Shown piece after piece: positions 40,196 to 50,515 of a DNA stretch of 64,000 nt. The stretch covers positions 248,001-312,000 of the forward strand of contig JBHENC010000004.1 in the NCBI GenBank assembly GCA_046262295.1. The letters run 5' to 3'. The position numbers and the translations under genes were made by a program. The DNA comes from JBHENC01 sp046262295 (GTDB lineage: Bacteria > Acidobacteriota > Blastocatellia > Pyrinomonadales > Pyrinomonadaceae). Position 1 is the stretch's first letter. Every line of letters begins with the position of its first letter. A model generated the notes under the pieces. The model had not been told where the DNA came from and made no database searches. It worked only from the letters and a program-made list of their open reading frames with translations.

Positions 40196-42583
40196 GTGAG
40201 CGCATCATCTCCAATCCTTTCGACAACACCGCGTGATGCTCCGGCGCGCACGGATATTTTCCGCGCGCTGTCATCCTTGCACTTCAATGGCAAACTCAGG
40301 CGTGGCTGTGCCGAAATCTCGCTCGCGCTGGCCTGCGCGCTCACGCTCTTTTACGCTCTTGGCGTTGTAGATTATTTCCTGTCTTTGAGTTTGGAGTGGC
40401 GTGTTCTTCTCGTCGCACCAGTCTGGCCCGCCGCTTCTTTCGTTGTCTTGCGCGCATTACTCGACTTAATCAAAAGGCGAACTCCGTTAGCCGCCGCACA
40501 TGAACTCGCACGCGCCGCCGGGCAAAAACAGAACGCCCTCGTCACCTTCATAGAGTACGCCGCACAAGCCGCCGCACGCCCGACCGAAGCCTTCGAGCAA
40601 TCGTACATACTCGTGCGGCTAAAGCGGCAAGCGCAAAGCGAGCTTGATCGAGTTGCGGCGATATTGATTGCGCCACGCCGCGTTTTCCGTCGCAATGCGG
40701 CGCTTTTAATATTGGCGTTGATCTTATTGATTGCATTGCGGCTTGCTGCGCCGCTGGCGTTTATGCGCGAGACGAAGCGTGTCGTGTGGCTCGCGCGCGA
40801 CGATGCCGCCGCGTCCGTCGTGCCATTGAACGGCGCGGAATCAAACGGCGCGAATGGAAACGGCGGCGCACTCATCGTTGATGAATTTCGCGTGCGCGTT
40901 GTGCCGCCCGCCTACGCCGGATTGAGCATTGAAGAATCCACGAACATTGATGCGCCGATTCGTGCGCTGATGAATTCGCAAATCGAAGTGATGTTGCACG
41001 CAAGCGGCGCAGTGGCTTCGGCGACACTCGGCTTCGGCGGCATCAATAATTCGATGCGTGCGCTGGGAGACAATCGCTTCGAGGGAACTTTCAAAGCCGC
41101 TACGAGCGGTGCGTTCGAGTCGCGCGTGGTTGCGGCGGCGGGCGAAGCGAACGCGCCTGCGCCGCTGGTGCGTGCGTTGGAAGTTTACGCGGATGCGCCG
41201 CCTGACGCGCATCTTACAGAGCCGACGGGCGATCAATTGTTGCGCGCTGTGCCGGAGTATCCGTTGGCGATTCGCTGGACGGCGCGCGACGATCTGGGAC
41301 TGCAAAGCGTCGCGTTGAAGTACATCAAAAGTCGCGGCGAAGGCGATGCGGCGAAGTTTACCAGCGGCGAAGCATCACCCGGCCAAACGCTACGCGATTC
41401 GGCGCGCGCGTGGCACGGAGAAACAATGCTAGATCTGGCGCGGCTCGATATGCAGCCGGGCGATACGCTCGTCTTCTGGATCGAAGCGCGCGACCGCAAT
41501 CCTTTTGCGAACAACAGCGGGCGCTCGGCGAGTCTGTCAATCGCCATCAAAGGCGCGGAAGTCTTCAAGCTCAGTTTGAGCGATCTTCGCCCGAACGAGA
41601 TCGGGCGCTTTCTGTTGAGCGAGCGTTTGATTCTACTGCACACGGAAAAGCTTCACGGCGAGCGAGCGCGTCTTGCGCCGGAGGAATTCACGCGACGCGC
41701 CAACATCATCGCCGCCGAACAGCGCGAGTTTAAGAACTCTTTCAACGACTACATCAATATCGAAGGCGCGGGCGAGAGCGAGCACAAAGGCGAAGCGGAT
41801 CAGCCGTCGAGCCTTGAAGAACGCGCGCAGGCGGCGGCAGACGAGCGCACGGAGATTCATAATCACGGCATCCCTTTGCCACCGCCCGGCACGCCTTCGT
41901 CAGTCCGCGATATGACATTGGCGATTGGCGCGATGTGGAATGCGGAAGACGCGCTTTCAAGCCGCGACACTACCAATGCGCTGATCTTCGAGCGTGAAGC
42001 TCTCGTGCGATTGAAACGCGCGCAGGCGGCTGTGCGTTATGTGCCGCCGATTTTGCCGCGCAGCAAGCCGCTCGATCTCAAGCGACGCTACGCGGGCGAA
42101 CTCGCAGAGATTAAAACGCAACTGGAAAAACTCGCGCGCCGTCCCGCATCGAAAGAGACGACGGCCGTGCGCGCCGCGCTCAATGATGCGTATAGCGCGC
42201 TCGCAGAGTTGCAGGCGACGCTCGGTGTGCCTGCCATCGGGCGTGCGAGCGCCGTCGCACGTGCGCGCGATAAATCGAGCGCGGCGGCGAATCGTCTCGT
42301 TTCAATTGGCGGAGACCATGCGACGGCGATTGCGGAAGTCTTTGCGAAACTACGCATTGTGGAAACGGAACTACAACGCACGGAGGCGGGCGGCACAAGC
42401 GAAGAGTTTGCGGCGCGTATTGGCAAGCCGCTTGCGCTGCTCGCACAGGCCGCCTCGCAACTTTACGCCATCGCGGATCAAAGCACGCGCGGCGGCAACT
42501 CCGAACCCTTCGCGCTTTCGCCTGCGGATGATGAACGCGCCGACGAATATTTTCGCCGCTTAACACGAAGAACTGCGCCGTAA
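40196..42583 (+). CDS. Large membrane protein of the MoxR/BatA cluster (DUF4175-like)
   Basis: 795 aa from the GTG at 40196. Two N-terminal helices (ISLALACALTLFYALGVVDYFL, VLLVAPVWPAASFVVLRALLDLI), an amphipathic segment (PLAAAHELARAAGQKQNALVTFIEYA), a third helix (AALLILALILLIALRLAAPLAF), a long extracytoplasmic beta part and a C-terminal Glu/Arg/Ala-rich coiled-coil region. The layout resembles DUF4175-type proteins seen after BatA genes. No enzymatic motif is evident. Confidence 0.8.
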   Translation: MSASSPILSTTPRDAPARTDIFRALSSLHFNGKLRRGCAEISLALACALTLFYALGVVDYFLSLSLEWRVLLVAPVWPAASFVVLRALLDLIKRRTPLAAAHELARAAGQKQNALVTFIEYAAQAAARPTEAFEQSYILVRLKRQAQSELDRVAAILIAPRRVFRRNAALLILALILLIALRLAAPLAFMRETKRVVWLARDDAAASVVPLNGAESNGANGNGGALIVDEFRVRVVPPAYAGLSIEESTNIDAPIRALMNSQIEVMLHASGAVASATLGFGGINNSMRALGDNRFEGTFKAATSGAFESRVVAAAGEANAPAPLVRALEVYADAPPDAHLTEPTGDQLLRAVPEYPLAIRWTARDDLGLQSVALKYIKSRGEGDAAKFTSGEASPGQTLRDSARAWHGETMLDLARLDMQPGDTLVFWIEARDRNPFANNSGRSASLSIAIKGAEVFKLSLSDLRPNEIGRFLLSERLILLHTEKLHGERARLAPEEFTRRANIIAAEQREFKNSFNDYINIEGAGESEHKGEADQPSSLEERAQAAADERTEIHNHGIPLPPPGTPSSVRDMTLAIGAMWNAEDALSSRDTTNALIFEREALVRLKRAQAAVRYVPPILPRSKPLDLKRRYAGELAEIKTQLEKLARRPASKETTAVRAALNDAYSALAELQATLGVPAIGRASAVARARDKSSAAANRLVSIGGDHATAIAEVFAKLRIVETELQRTEAGGTSEEFAARIGKPLALLAQAASQLYAIADQSTRGGNSEPFALSPADDERADEYFRRLTRRTAP

Positions 42584-42633
42584 ACTTCGCCGCAATAATT
42601 TTCAAGAGATTATTGCCAGCTCTGAACAGCCTG

Positions 42634-45048
42634 ATGCCTTTACCTGTTTCGCTCGTTATGAACATTGGCTTTGACGGCAACGTGTGGCGCGCGGTATTTG
42701 TTGCGGCATTGGCGTTGATCGCTTTTGCGCTCGCGCATTACTGGAAAAGCCTCCACGCTCTTGCGCCGCGCCGTCGCACTTTGTTGATCGTGTTGCGCGG
42801 TCTTGTGTTGGTGCTCGTCGCGGCAGCACTTGCAGGGTTGCGCGTCGAGCGCGAAACAACCGCGCCGCCGCGCGTCTTGGTTTACCATGACACGAAACGA
42901 ATAATCGCCGCCACGAGAAATCCTGCGCCGGAAAAGGCGGCAACGGAAAATGCCGCTCGTGTGTCGGCGTATCTCGGCGAACTGGATGCGGCGGGGCGCG
43001 AATTAAGCGATGCGCTTGCGGAGAAGAATATCGAGAGCGTCATTGTTGACGCGGCACGCGAGCCTGCAACTTCACAGGGCGGCGGCGGCGCGTTTGTGGC
43101 CGGAATCTTTTTAACGAACGGCGCGCTCACGGCAGACGAAGCCAGGCGCGCGATTGAAGAGACAGGCGCGGCGGCATTTGGGGCGCCTGTTTATGTTGCG
43201 GCTACGTTCGGGGCGGGCTTCGGGCGAGGGCGGGTTGCGCTGCAAAGCGTTGTGCCGGTGAGTAGCACGGCGGCGCGCGGCGTGCCTGTCGCCGTTCGCT
43301 GCGTCGTGCATGGACGCGGCATGAGCGGGCGCGAGTCTCTCATCACAATCACGGATGATACGGGGGCCGTGCGCGCTTCGGCGAAAGTTCTCTGGATAAA
43401 CGATGACGAATGGCAAACGGCGTCTCTGGAAATCGTGCCGAAAACAATCGGCTGGATTAACTACACGGCGCAAATTGAAAAGGCAAACGAAGAAGATTCA
43501 TTAATGCTCGCGCATCGTTTCGCGCTTCATGTAGAGGAGCGTCGCGTGCGCGTGCTGTTCTTCGAGGGTGCGCCGACGTGGGAAGCCAAGTTCATACGTC
43601 GCGCGCTAACTCAAGCAGGAATGTTCGACGTTGATTATTTCGCGCAAGTCAGTCGCGTCTCCATCGCGGGCATAACCGGCGTTACTAAAAAACAGAAGGG
43701 CGAAGATACAAACCACGACGCCGCTTCGACGCCGACTGACCGCTTGGAAACTAACAATACGACGACATCGAAAGATGCGCCCGAAGCGAAACTTCATGAG
43801 TCGCTCGGAAGCGCGGCGCGTTTGAATACCTACGATTGCATTATCGTCGGGGCGACGCCGAACGAGATGTTGTCTGTTGCCGAAGCCGCGCGCTTGCGCG
43901 ATTGGGTGGAGCGGCGCGGCGGCGGTTTGATTGTGCTCGGCGGCAATAGTTTTGCCGGATCAATCGCCGCGCCGAACGGCAAGCTCTATTCTTTGCTGCC
44001 GTCTGAGATTGACGGGCGCGGGCTTCTCGCGTCCGAACTACAAATACACGCGCAGGGCGTGCCCGTCGAAGCGGACGATCTTCGCGGCGGCACGGCCTTG
44101 ACGCCGACACAGGCGGGCGCGAACGGCGCGCTCGGCGGATATAGAAACGCGCGCGAAACGGAAGCGGCGCAGCAACCTTCCGCCGCAAAGACGGCGTTGC
44201 TTTCGGGCGAAGGCTTCCGGCTGGGCGCGTTGCGTTCGGGCGCGAGCGTTCTGGCAACGTCGGGAGGTTCGGGCGCGAACGGGATGAGCGAGACGGGCGC
44301 GCCACTCATCGCTGCGTTGCGCAGCGGGGCGGGGCGCGTGATTGTGTTTGCTCCGGCGGACTCATGGCGCATACGCACGACGAGCGTGAGCGCCGCTGCC
44401 GACGATGCGGGCGGAGCCTTCGGCGCGTTGTGGCAGGGAATCGTGTGGTGGGCGGCGGCGGGCGCACGCGCTTTCGTGGAGCTGACTTTGAATGAAGACT
44501 CGCCGTCTGCGGAAAGCGAAGTATCGGCGCAACTGCGCGTGCGTGATGCTTTGTTCGCCGCAGCGAAAATCGAAAGGGTGAGCGCGCGTTTGCAAAAAGC
44601 GCTTGAAGACGGCGAACAGAATGCGGCCAATAATGCCGTTGATGAATCGAGCGAGATTGCGTTCGTACCGGACGCACAGGATGCGAGCCTCTGGCGCGGA
44701 CGCTTTCATGCGCCTGCGAACAGCGGGCGCTTCAATCTGGAAATCGTTTACACGCTGGCGAATGGTACGAAGGGAAACGTGGCGAAGTCTTTCGCGGTTG
44801 TCGCGTCTTCAACTTTGGACGTAGGGACGGCGCGCGACACGCTCAGCCGCGCCGCACGCGAAACGGGAGGTGAACTCTTCGATGCCTCCAACGCCCGCGC
44901 GTTCGCCGCGAAGCTTGCCGGATTACCGCGCGGCGATGCAAAGCTTTTGTTCTTTCTTGAACTGCGCGCGTGGTGGCCGCTGGCCGTCATTATCTCGCTG
45001 CTGCTGGGCGGCGAATGGTTCGCGCGTCGCCGGTGGCGTGTTGATTGA
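42634..45048 (+). CDS. Membrane protein with a glutamine-amidotransferase-like domain
   Basis: 804 aa from the ATG at 42634. Alternatives are 42613 (TTG) and 42658 (ATG). Two N-terminal helices (AVFVAALALIAFALAHYW, LLIVLRGLVLVLVAAALAGL) lead to a long periplasmic part. Its middle contains VLFFEGAPTWEAKFIRRAL and YDCIIVGATPNEMLSVAEAARLRDWVERRGGGLIVLGGNSFAGS, the class-I GATase-like fold without a catalytic Cys. A C-terminal helix (WWPLAVIISLLLGGEWFARRRW) anchors the end. It closes the BatA-type run and resembles membrane VWA/GATase-like proteins that follow MoxR-DUF58 genes in other bacteria. Confidence 0.85.
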   Translation: MPLPVSLVMNIGFDGNVWRAVFVAALALIAFALAHYWKSLHALAPRRRTLLIVLRGLVLVLVAAALAGLRVERETTAPPRVLVYHDTKRIIAATRNPAPEKAATENAARVSAYLGELDAAGRELSDALAEKNIESVIVDAAREPATSQGGGGAFVAGIFLTNGALTADEARRAIEETGAAAFGAPVYVAATFGAGFGRGRVALQSVVPVSSTAARGVPVAVRCVVHGRGMSGRESLITITDDTGAVRASAKVLWINDDEWQTASLEIVPKTIGWINYTAQIEKANEEDSLMLAHRFALHVEERRVRVLFFEGAPTWEAKFIRRALTQAGMFDVDYFAQVSRVSIAGITGVTKKQKGEDTNHDAASTPTDRLETNNTTTSKDAPEAKLHESLGSAARLNTYDCIIVGATPNEMLSVAEAARLRDWVERRGGGLIVLGGNSFAGSIAAPNGKLYSLLPSEIDGRGLLASELQIHAQGVPVEADDLRGGTALTPTQAGANGALGGYRNARETEAAQQPSAAKTALLSGEGFRLGALRSGASVLATSGGSGANGMSETGAPLIAALRSGAGRVIVFAPADSWRIRTTSVSAAADDAGGAFGALWQGIVWWAAAGARAFVELTLNEDSPSAESEVSAQLRVRDALFAAAKIERVSARLQKALEDGEQNAANNAVDESSEIAFVPDAQDASLWRGRFHAPANSGRFNLEIVYTLANGTKGNVAKSFAVVASSTLDVGTARDTLSRAARETGGELFDASNARAFAAKLAGLPRGDAKLLFFLELRAWWPLAVIISLLLGGEWFARRRWRVD

Positions 45049-45164
45049 AATGGCTACGTGCGCCGCCGTTCCCCCTTATCATCGCGCGCTTCATCTTTCA
45101 GCTTCAATCTTCTTTCTATACCCGCACGGCATCGCAACGCTTCGTTTGAGCGTCTAAAAACGGT

Positions 45165-46508
45165 ATGCGTATTTCACACTCATTCATAAAATTATTCTGC
45201 ATCGCTATCGTTTCAGTATTTGCCGCTTCGTGCGTTGAGAAACGCGCCTCGCACGGAGGGGGTATCAGCGCCGCGACGGTGATGCCTGTGGCTAGAACTC
45301 TGCCGCCGTTGCCCACGCATCCGCTTCCGGCAAAATTAGAAGAGTTGCGCGTGCGCCAGAGCGCGGTCGCGGCAAAGTTGCGCGAGCTTGAATGGAAGAA
45401 CGATGTGGGGATGACGGAATTGTCCGGCTGGGAGTACGGCACGCGCACGCGCGAGATGGCGGAGGTGCTGGGCGGCGATGAGTTGCGCGCGCTTGGGCGT
45501 TTGGCGGCGGCGGGCGGCGTGTTGCCGGAAGGAATTGATCTGGTGCAGTTGGCGGCGAGTTTTACGGCGGCCTCGGCGGGCGCGACTTATTCGCCCCTTG
45601 ATAAGCAAGTCTTGATCGTCGGCGCTTTGAAAAATGATTCGTTGCTCACGCACGAATTTGTCCACGCGCTGCAAGACCAGAATTTCGATTTACTGAAACT
45701 GCTTGTCGCGCGCCCGTACAACTTTGATCGCGCGGAAGCCGCCTTTGCCGTTGTCGAGGGTGACGCGATGAACGTGCAACGACGCGCCGAACAAAGCGAC
45801 TCCGTCTACGCGCGCCGTTCGCTGGACGACATCACGCGGCAGGAGAACGAACGCTTCGGTGAATACCGCGCGGAGATCGGTAAAGTGTTTCCGCCGCTGT
45901 TGACCGAAACTTTTATCTTTCGCTACCGCGACGGCGCGCGCTTCGTCGAAGCCCTGCGACGGCGCGGCGGCGAACGCGCCGTCGATCAACTTTTTCTTCG
46001 TCCGCCTGCTTCCAGCGAACAGGTTTTGCATACGGAGAAATATCTGTCAAACGAAGCGCCGCGCGAAACTCCTATTGATGAAGCGGCATTCGGCGCGGCC
46101 AACTTTCATTTGATCGCTTCGACGCCGCTCGGCGAAATCGGAATTCGCGGATTATTAATGGCCGCCATACCGGAACGCGAAGCCGTGCGTGCGGCGGCGG
46201 GCTGGGGCGGCGATTGCGCGTACCTTTTCGAGCACGCGCAGCAGAGCCGCACGCCTTTGTTCGTCTGGAAAACGAGTTGGGATAAGCCGATTGACGCCGA
46301 AGAGTTTTTCCGCGCTTATAATGCGCTGCAACGCGCTCATAACAGCAGCAACACCGGCGGCGACCAAGTGTCCGACGGACAGGCGGCGCAAACAAACTGG
46401 CGCGAGAACGGACGCCTGACCATCGTGCGGCGCGAAGGCGATAGCGTCATCGTCGTGCGGAGCCCCGAAGCAGATGCGGCGATGGCTCTCGAAATCGCGC
46501 GGCAATAG
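45165..46508 (+). CDS. HEXXH-containing lipoprotein, putative metalloprotease
   Basis: 447 aa. The signal peptide ends in a lipobox-like FAASC (MRISHSFIKLFCIAIVSVFAASC), so it is probably a lipoprotein. A HEFVHALQDQNFDL motif (HEXXH) sits mid-protein, followed about 30 residues later by AAFAVVEGDAMN, where the Glu in VEGDA fits a third zinc ligand as in gluzincin-like peptidases. Not assigned to a named family. The region before it (MAEVLGGDELRALGRL) is helical. It is co-oriented with the BatA cluster, 116 bp after it. Confidence 0.75.
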   Translation: MRISHSFIKLFCIAIVSVFAASCVEKRASHGGGISAATVMPVARTLPPLPTHPLPAKLEELRVRQSAVAAKLRELEWKNDVGMTELSGWEYGTRTREMAEVLGGDELRALGRLAAAGGVLPEGIDLVQLAASFTAASAGATYSPLDKQVLIVGALKNDSLLTHEFVHALQDQNFDLLKLLVARPYNFDRAEAAFAVVEGDAMNVQRRAEQSDSVYARRSLDDITRQENERFGEYRAEIGKVFPPLLTETFIFRYRDGARFVEALRRRGGERAVDQLFLRPPASSEQVLHTEKYLSNEAPRETPIDEAAFGAANFHLIASTPLGEIGIRGLLMAAIPEREAVRAAAGWGGDCAYLFEHAQQSRTPLFVWKTSWDKPIDAEEFFRAYNALQRAHNSSNTGGDQVSDGQAAQTNWRENGRLTIVRREGDSVIVVRSPEADAAMALEIARQ

Positions 46509-46626
46509 TTTGCGGCAACTTTTTAATTTGTACTTTATCAGTAAGAGCGTATACTGCGAACAGACTCTCTCTAACACTCGTGTCGAGGCGCGGCATCAAA
46601 CGCGCTCATTCAAAGGAGCATCTGCT

Positions 46627-47892
46627 ATGAAAAAGAATTTACTGCGCGTGTCCGTCGCACACGTTTTCGTTGCGCTGATGACTGTTCTCTTAGGGTGTGC
46701 GCCGATTGCCGCACAAACCGAGTCGGGCAGCCGCTACATTATCTCCGCGAAGGCAGGCAAGATTAACGCGCTCTACGGCAAAGCGGCGGTGCAGCGTCAA
46801 GGCGATTCCACACGGCGGGAGCTGTCCTTGAAAGACGATCTTGAGTCGGGTGACGTGTTGATGACGGAATCGAATGGGCGCGTCGAGTTACTGCTCAATC
46901 CCGGCTCTTACCTGCGTGTTGCGGAAAATTCTCAAGTTGAACTAACCGACACGTCCTTCGATAATTTACGTTTCAAACTACTGCGCGGCAGCGTCATCGT
47001 TGAAGCGACCGGGACGGACGGCACACGCCTGCTGGCCGCGATATACACTCCGCAAACCAAAATTCTGGTTGATCGAAACGGGCTTTATCGCATCAATGTT
47101 TTGCCCGCACAGGCAACGGAAGTCTTTGTCCATAAAGGCAAAGCTCTTGTCGGCAGCAGCACTTTAGCAGTTGTTAAGGGCGGCTCGAAAATGGTCGTTC
47201 AGGGCGTGAATGCAGGCGGCGTGGATGTCGCTAAGTTCGACAAAAAGAGCACGGATGCGTTCGCTGATTGGAGTCGGCAGCGCGCCGGTGCGTTGGCGGC
47301 GGCGAATCGCAGCTTGACCGGCAGGACGATGACCAATGTGCTCGCCAGCTACCGGGACAACGGCGCGTTCGGCTACGGCCAAGCGCCTTACTTCGGCTTG
47401 TGGGTCTTCGATCCGTCGCTCAGGGGCTATACTTTTCTGCCGTTCTATTCGGGATGGTCTTCGCCATATGGCGTAGGATACCGGAACGGTTTCGGGATTT
47501 CTTGGTACTACAATACGCCGAATCAGCCGGGCAGTTATTCAATTGCTAATCCCGGCAACGGCGGCAGCGGTAATAACATAATCGTCGCCAATCCTAATCC
47601 GCCCGTCGCGTCCGGCGAGCCGCCGCCGCATAGACGCCTTCCGCGCGACCCGGATGACCCGGATGCGCCGATTGGCGGCAAGCCGATGCGCCCCATGCCG
47701 GTTGAAAACGGCGACCGATTCGAGCGTGCGATGGGCGGCAGAAGCGAGGGCATCGCCCCCGACTCCGGCGGCTTTAACCAGCGAAACAATTCTCCATCGC
47801 CTGCGCAAGAGCAGGGAATCGAAGTAAACAGGCCGTCGGCTCCGGCCAGAGAGCCAGCGCCGGAAAGACCGGGACGCATAGATATGCCATAA
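46627..47892 (+). CDS. FecR-domain exported protein
   Basis: 421 aa from the ATG at 46627, with AAAGGAG 9 nt upstream. The open frame to 46474 overlaps the previous gene and is not needed. Signal peptide (VAHVFVALMTVLLGCAPIAAQ), then a FecR-type beta domain: GKAAVQRQGDSTRRELSLKDDLESGDVLMTESNGRVELLLNPGSYLRVAENSQVEL and KLLRGSVIVEA. A Tyr/Gly-rich stretch (ALLGLWVFDPSLRGYTFLPF-like, about 255-300) and a disordered Pro/Asn-rich tail follow. No sigma factor is adjacent, so a FecR-type signalling role is not supported. A surface-structural role is possible. Confidence 0.85.
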   Translation: MKKNLLRVSVAHVFVALMTVLLGCAPIAAQTESGSRYIISAKAGKINALYGKAAVQRQGDSTRRELSLKDDLESGDVLMTESNGRVELLLNPGSYLRVAENSQVELTDTSFDNLRFKLLRGSVIVEATGTDGTRLLAAIYTPQTKILVDRNGLYRINVLPAQATEVFVHKGKALVGSSTLAVVKGGSKMVVQGVNAGGVDVAKFDKKSTDAFADWSRQRAGALAAANRSLTGRTMTNVLASYRDNGAFGYGQAPYFGLWVFDPSLRGYTFLPFYSGWSSPYGVGYRNGFGISWYYNTPNQPGSYSIANPGNGGSGNNIIVANPNPPVASGEPPPHRRLPRDPDDPDAPIGGKPMRPMPVENGDRFERAMGGRSEGIAPDSGGFNQRNNSPSPAQEQGIEVNRPSAPAREPAPERPGRIDMP

Positions 47893-47924
47893 GCTGTTTC
47901 TGACCATCGCTTGCGACAAAAAGA

Positions 47925-47960
47925 GAAGCGCGCCCACGACATTAATCGTGGGCGCGCTTC
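47925..47960. terminator. Bidirectional terminator between convergent operons
   Basis: GAAGCGCGCCCACGA pairs perfectly with TCGTGGGCGCGCTTC around a 6-nt loop. It separates the plus-strand FecR gene and the minus-strand oxidoreductase. Confidence 0.8.
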
Positions 47961-48003
47961 CTGCTTATCTGCCCGCGCGCAATCGCAAGCTTTAACCGGA
48001 CAA

Positions 48004-49515
48004 TTAATTTTCACGTTTGATTGAAGGAGCGATGGCATTGGCGACGATCAGTGCGGCGTGTGTGACGGCGGCAACGCCCTGACCGGGAAACACCGTGTCG
48101 CCGACCGTGTATAGATTCGGGATTGCCGTCAAATGCGAAAGCGCGTTTCTGCCGAACACGTCCGGCGATTGGCCTATGCCGCCGACCATGCCGAGCTTGC
48201 GGCGCGTCGTTTCGTAATAATCAAACGGCGTGACGGTCTCTATTATTTCCACGTCGTCACCGCCAAGCTCCGGCATCTCCCGATGAATCTTTTGCCACCA
48301 GAATTCGAGCGCACGTTGATCCTGCGCTTCATGCGCGGCTTCGTCTTCGTGAAAAGCGAACCATTGTTCCGCTTCCGTGAAAGTGGAAACCGTCACGGCG
48401 CGTTTGCCTGCGGGCGCGCGTGTCTCGCCAAACGGCGCGGCGGCAAACATGAACTGCGCTTCTTCAGGCTGATACTCGCGCTCTTCCTGCCAGTCCGTCA
48501 AAGCAAGTACGCGGTCAACCGGCAAACGCTTCGCCGCTTGTTCGTCAAGACCGAGAAGAAGTAGATACGCGCCCCACCCGCGCAGAGTTTTAAGGCGCGC
48601 GCGAATATTGTTTGGCGTGTGATCCGCGCCGACGAGCTTGCCATAGGTGTCCCAGATCGTGAGATTGCTGACGACCGCGCGCGTCGCCTGCACCGCTTCG
48701 CCGCTCAAAAGTTGAACGCCCTCCGCCCGTCCATTCGCGCCATAAATCAAACGCAACACAGGAGAATTGAGACGCACCGTGCCGCCACTTTTCTTAATCG
48801 CTTCAAGCAAAGTATTGACGAGCGCAGTCGCGCCGCCGCGAATCGCATACGATGCGCAACGCGGCATCGTCAACGCTAAAGCAGCATACGGATACGCGCA
48901 ATCACCGCTCGTAAGCTGCGCAAGCATCTGCAACTGAACATCCACAAAGCGGCGAAAACGCATGGATGTTCCATCGAGATAGCGCGCCGCCGTGTGATGC
49001 AAAGTCGCTGTTACACGTCGCATTGCAAACGGGGAGTGTGCCATGATCGAAGCGCGCCGTAAACCGGAGGCCGTCACCAAATCCGGCACACGCCGCATCG
49101 CACTTTCAAGCGCGTCGGCGACCGGCACGAGGTCTTTGTAAAACTTAACTGCCTCCGCTGCGCATTCAGGAAAGGCCGCACCCAGACTATCCGCGAACTC
49201 TGCGTCGTTTTCCGTGAGAGAGATTTGCGTTCGATCCGGCAGACGAACGACGTAGGCTGGCGTCGCGGAATAAACTTCCGGTGCGGCGACCGGAAGCTCC
49301 GCGAAGATTCTGCGATGAATCCCATTCGGCTGCCAGCCTGTATAAACTGACGCGGCGGGTTCAAACTCGTAGCCGGATTCTTCATGCGACGCGACGCAGC
49401 CGCCCGCACGCGCGGCTCTTTCGATGAGACACACGTTAATGCCGCGCGCGGCCAATAACGCCGCCGTCGTCAGCCCGCCGATCCCTCCACCGACGACCAC
49501 CACTTCATAAGTCAT
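48004..49515 (-). CDS. CrtI-type FAD-dependent oxidoreductase
   Basis: 503 aa from the ATG at 49515. The N-terminal dinucleotide-binding motif is perfect (YEVVVVGGGIGGLTTAALLAARGINVCLIERAARAGGCVASHE) and the C-terminal FAD-binding block is NLYTVGDTVFPGQGVAAVTHAALIVANAI, the pattern of carotenoid desaturases and isomerases (CrtI/CrtISO) and related phytoene-dehydrogenase-like enzymes. No other carotenoid gene is near, so substrate is unknown. It is last in a minus-strand run of five genes. Confidence 0.9.
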   Translation of the reverse strand: MTYEVVVVGGGIGGLTTAALLAARGINVCLIERAARAGGCVASHEESGYEFEPAASVYTGWQPNGIHRRIFAELPVAAPEVYSATPAYVVRLPDRTQISLTENDAEFADSLGAAFPECAAEAVKFYKDLVPVADALESAMRRVPDLVTASGLRRASIMAHSPFAMRRVTATLHHTAARYLDGTSMRFRRFVDVQLQMLAQLTSGDCAYPYAALALTMPRCASYAIRGGATALVNTLLEAIKKSGGTVRLNSPVLRLIYGANGRAEGVQLLSGEAVQATRAVVSNLTIWDTYGKLVGADHTPNNIRARLKTLRGWGAYLLLLGLDEQAAKRLPVDRVLALTDWQEEREYQPEEAQFMFAAAPFGETRAPAGKRAVTVSTFTEAEQWFAFHEDEAAHEAQDQRALEFWWQKIHREMPELGGDDVEIIETVTPFDYYETTRRKLGMVGGIGQSPDVFGRNALSHLTAIPNLYTVGDTVFPGQGVAAVTHAALIVANAIAPSIKREN

Positions 49516-49520
49516 GCTGC

Positions 49521-50432
49521 TTAAATGAATGCACGCAATAGCGCGCGCGCGAAGCACAAAAGACCCGCCGCCTTTTGCCCGTCACTATGTGATCCGAAGC
49601 GTTGAAGATAAGGTTGGAGAATGATTAGAACAGAGGTGATCCCATTAAAGATAAGATGAATGATGAAGCAGGGAAGCAGGCGGCCTGAATATGCGCGCAC
49701 AATCGTGAGTGCGGCGCTGAGGATTCCAACCGCTGCAATGACGCCAAAGTTCGACCAATATTGCGGCACATGAACGAGCGTAAATAAGGCTAAGACGCTG
49801 ATGATGCCCCATCGCACGCCAAATGCTTTTTGCAAAGCCGAGTAGAGAAGGCCACGATAAACTACTTCTTCGACAAGCGGCGCGGTGAATGTCGCCAGAA
49901 ATGCCGTCAGATAAGCCGTTGCTCTGGAACTCGCCACGATCTTATCTATTTGTGTTTCCTGCCCGCCGAAGAAAACTTGAATCAGTGCGCCAACTCCGAA
50001 TAAGACAACGCCGAGAATGATGCCCTTGCGCGCGTCGAACTGCTCGCTCCAACTCCAGCCGAGTGCGCGCCAGAAGAAAGGACGCTTGCCGAAATGCGTG
50101 ATGACCGCCCAAGCTGCCGCGAGGGTTAATAGATGCACAGGGATAATCGCAAGTATCTGGAGAAAAATAGCCGTTTTGTCAGTTGTTAAGAATTGGCCGA
50201 GAGCCTCGAATCTAATTCCTTTCAGCAAAACGTAAGGAATTATGAATGGAATCGGCATCACAAATAACAGAGCGACACTGATAATCCATACGCCCACCGC
50301 ACTGGAAATTTCCCAAGGCGGATTGTCAGGATCAGGCGAGGCATCGGCAGGCGGGGCGGGCGATTCGCTCGCCAGCGCGCCGAACTCATCGAGTGGCAGG
50401 GGAGCGGCAGGAGAAAAATCTTTGGGTGTGCT
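49521..50432 (-). CDS. CPBP-family intramembrane metalloprotease
   Basis: About 303 aa from the GTG at 50432 (a TTG at 50471 is possible). A Pro/Ala/Asp-rich N-terminus (about 35 residues) precedes several membrane helices. The CAAX-protease/bacteriocin-processing signature is intact: APLVEEVVYRGLLYSALQ (EExxxR) and VLALFTLVHVPQYW with the second-motif His, plus a third motif. These proteases process prenylated or other membrane proteins and peptides. The target is unknown. The gene ends 6 bp before the start of the CrtI-like gene. Confidence 0.88.
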   Translation of the reverse strand, partial: STPKDFSPAAPLPLDEFGALASESPAPPADASPDPDNPPWEISSAVGVWIISVALLFVMPIPFIIPYVLLKGIRFEALGQFLTTDKTAIFLQILAIIPVHLLTLAAAWAVITHFGKRPFFWRALGWSWSEQFDARKGIILGVVLFGVGALIQVFFGGQETQIDKIVASSRATAYLTAFLATFTAPLVEEVVYRGLLYSALQKAFGVRWGIISVLALFTLVHVPQYWSNFGVIAAVGILSAALTIVRAYSGRLLPCFIIHLIFNGITSVLIILQPYLQRFGSHSDGQKAAGLLCFARALLRAFI

Positions 50433-50515
50433 CACAAGCAGAAGTGTAGAGAATTGCCGCAGAGCGGTCAACTTTGCGCTTAATGCGTAACGAAGGTTTC
50501 AAACCTCAGTTGAAA

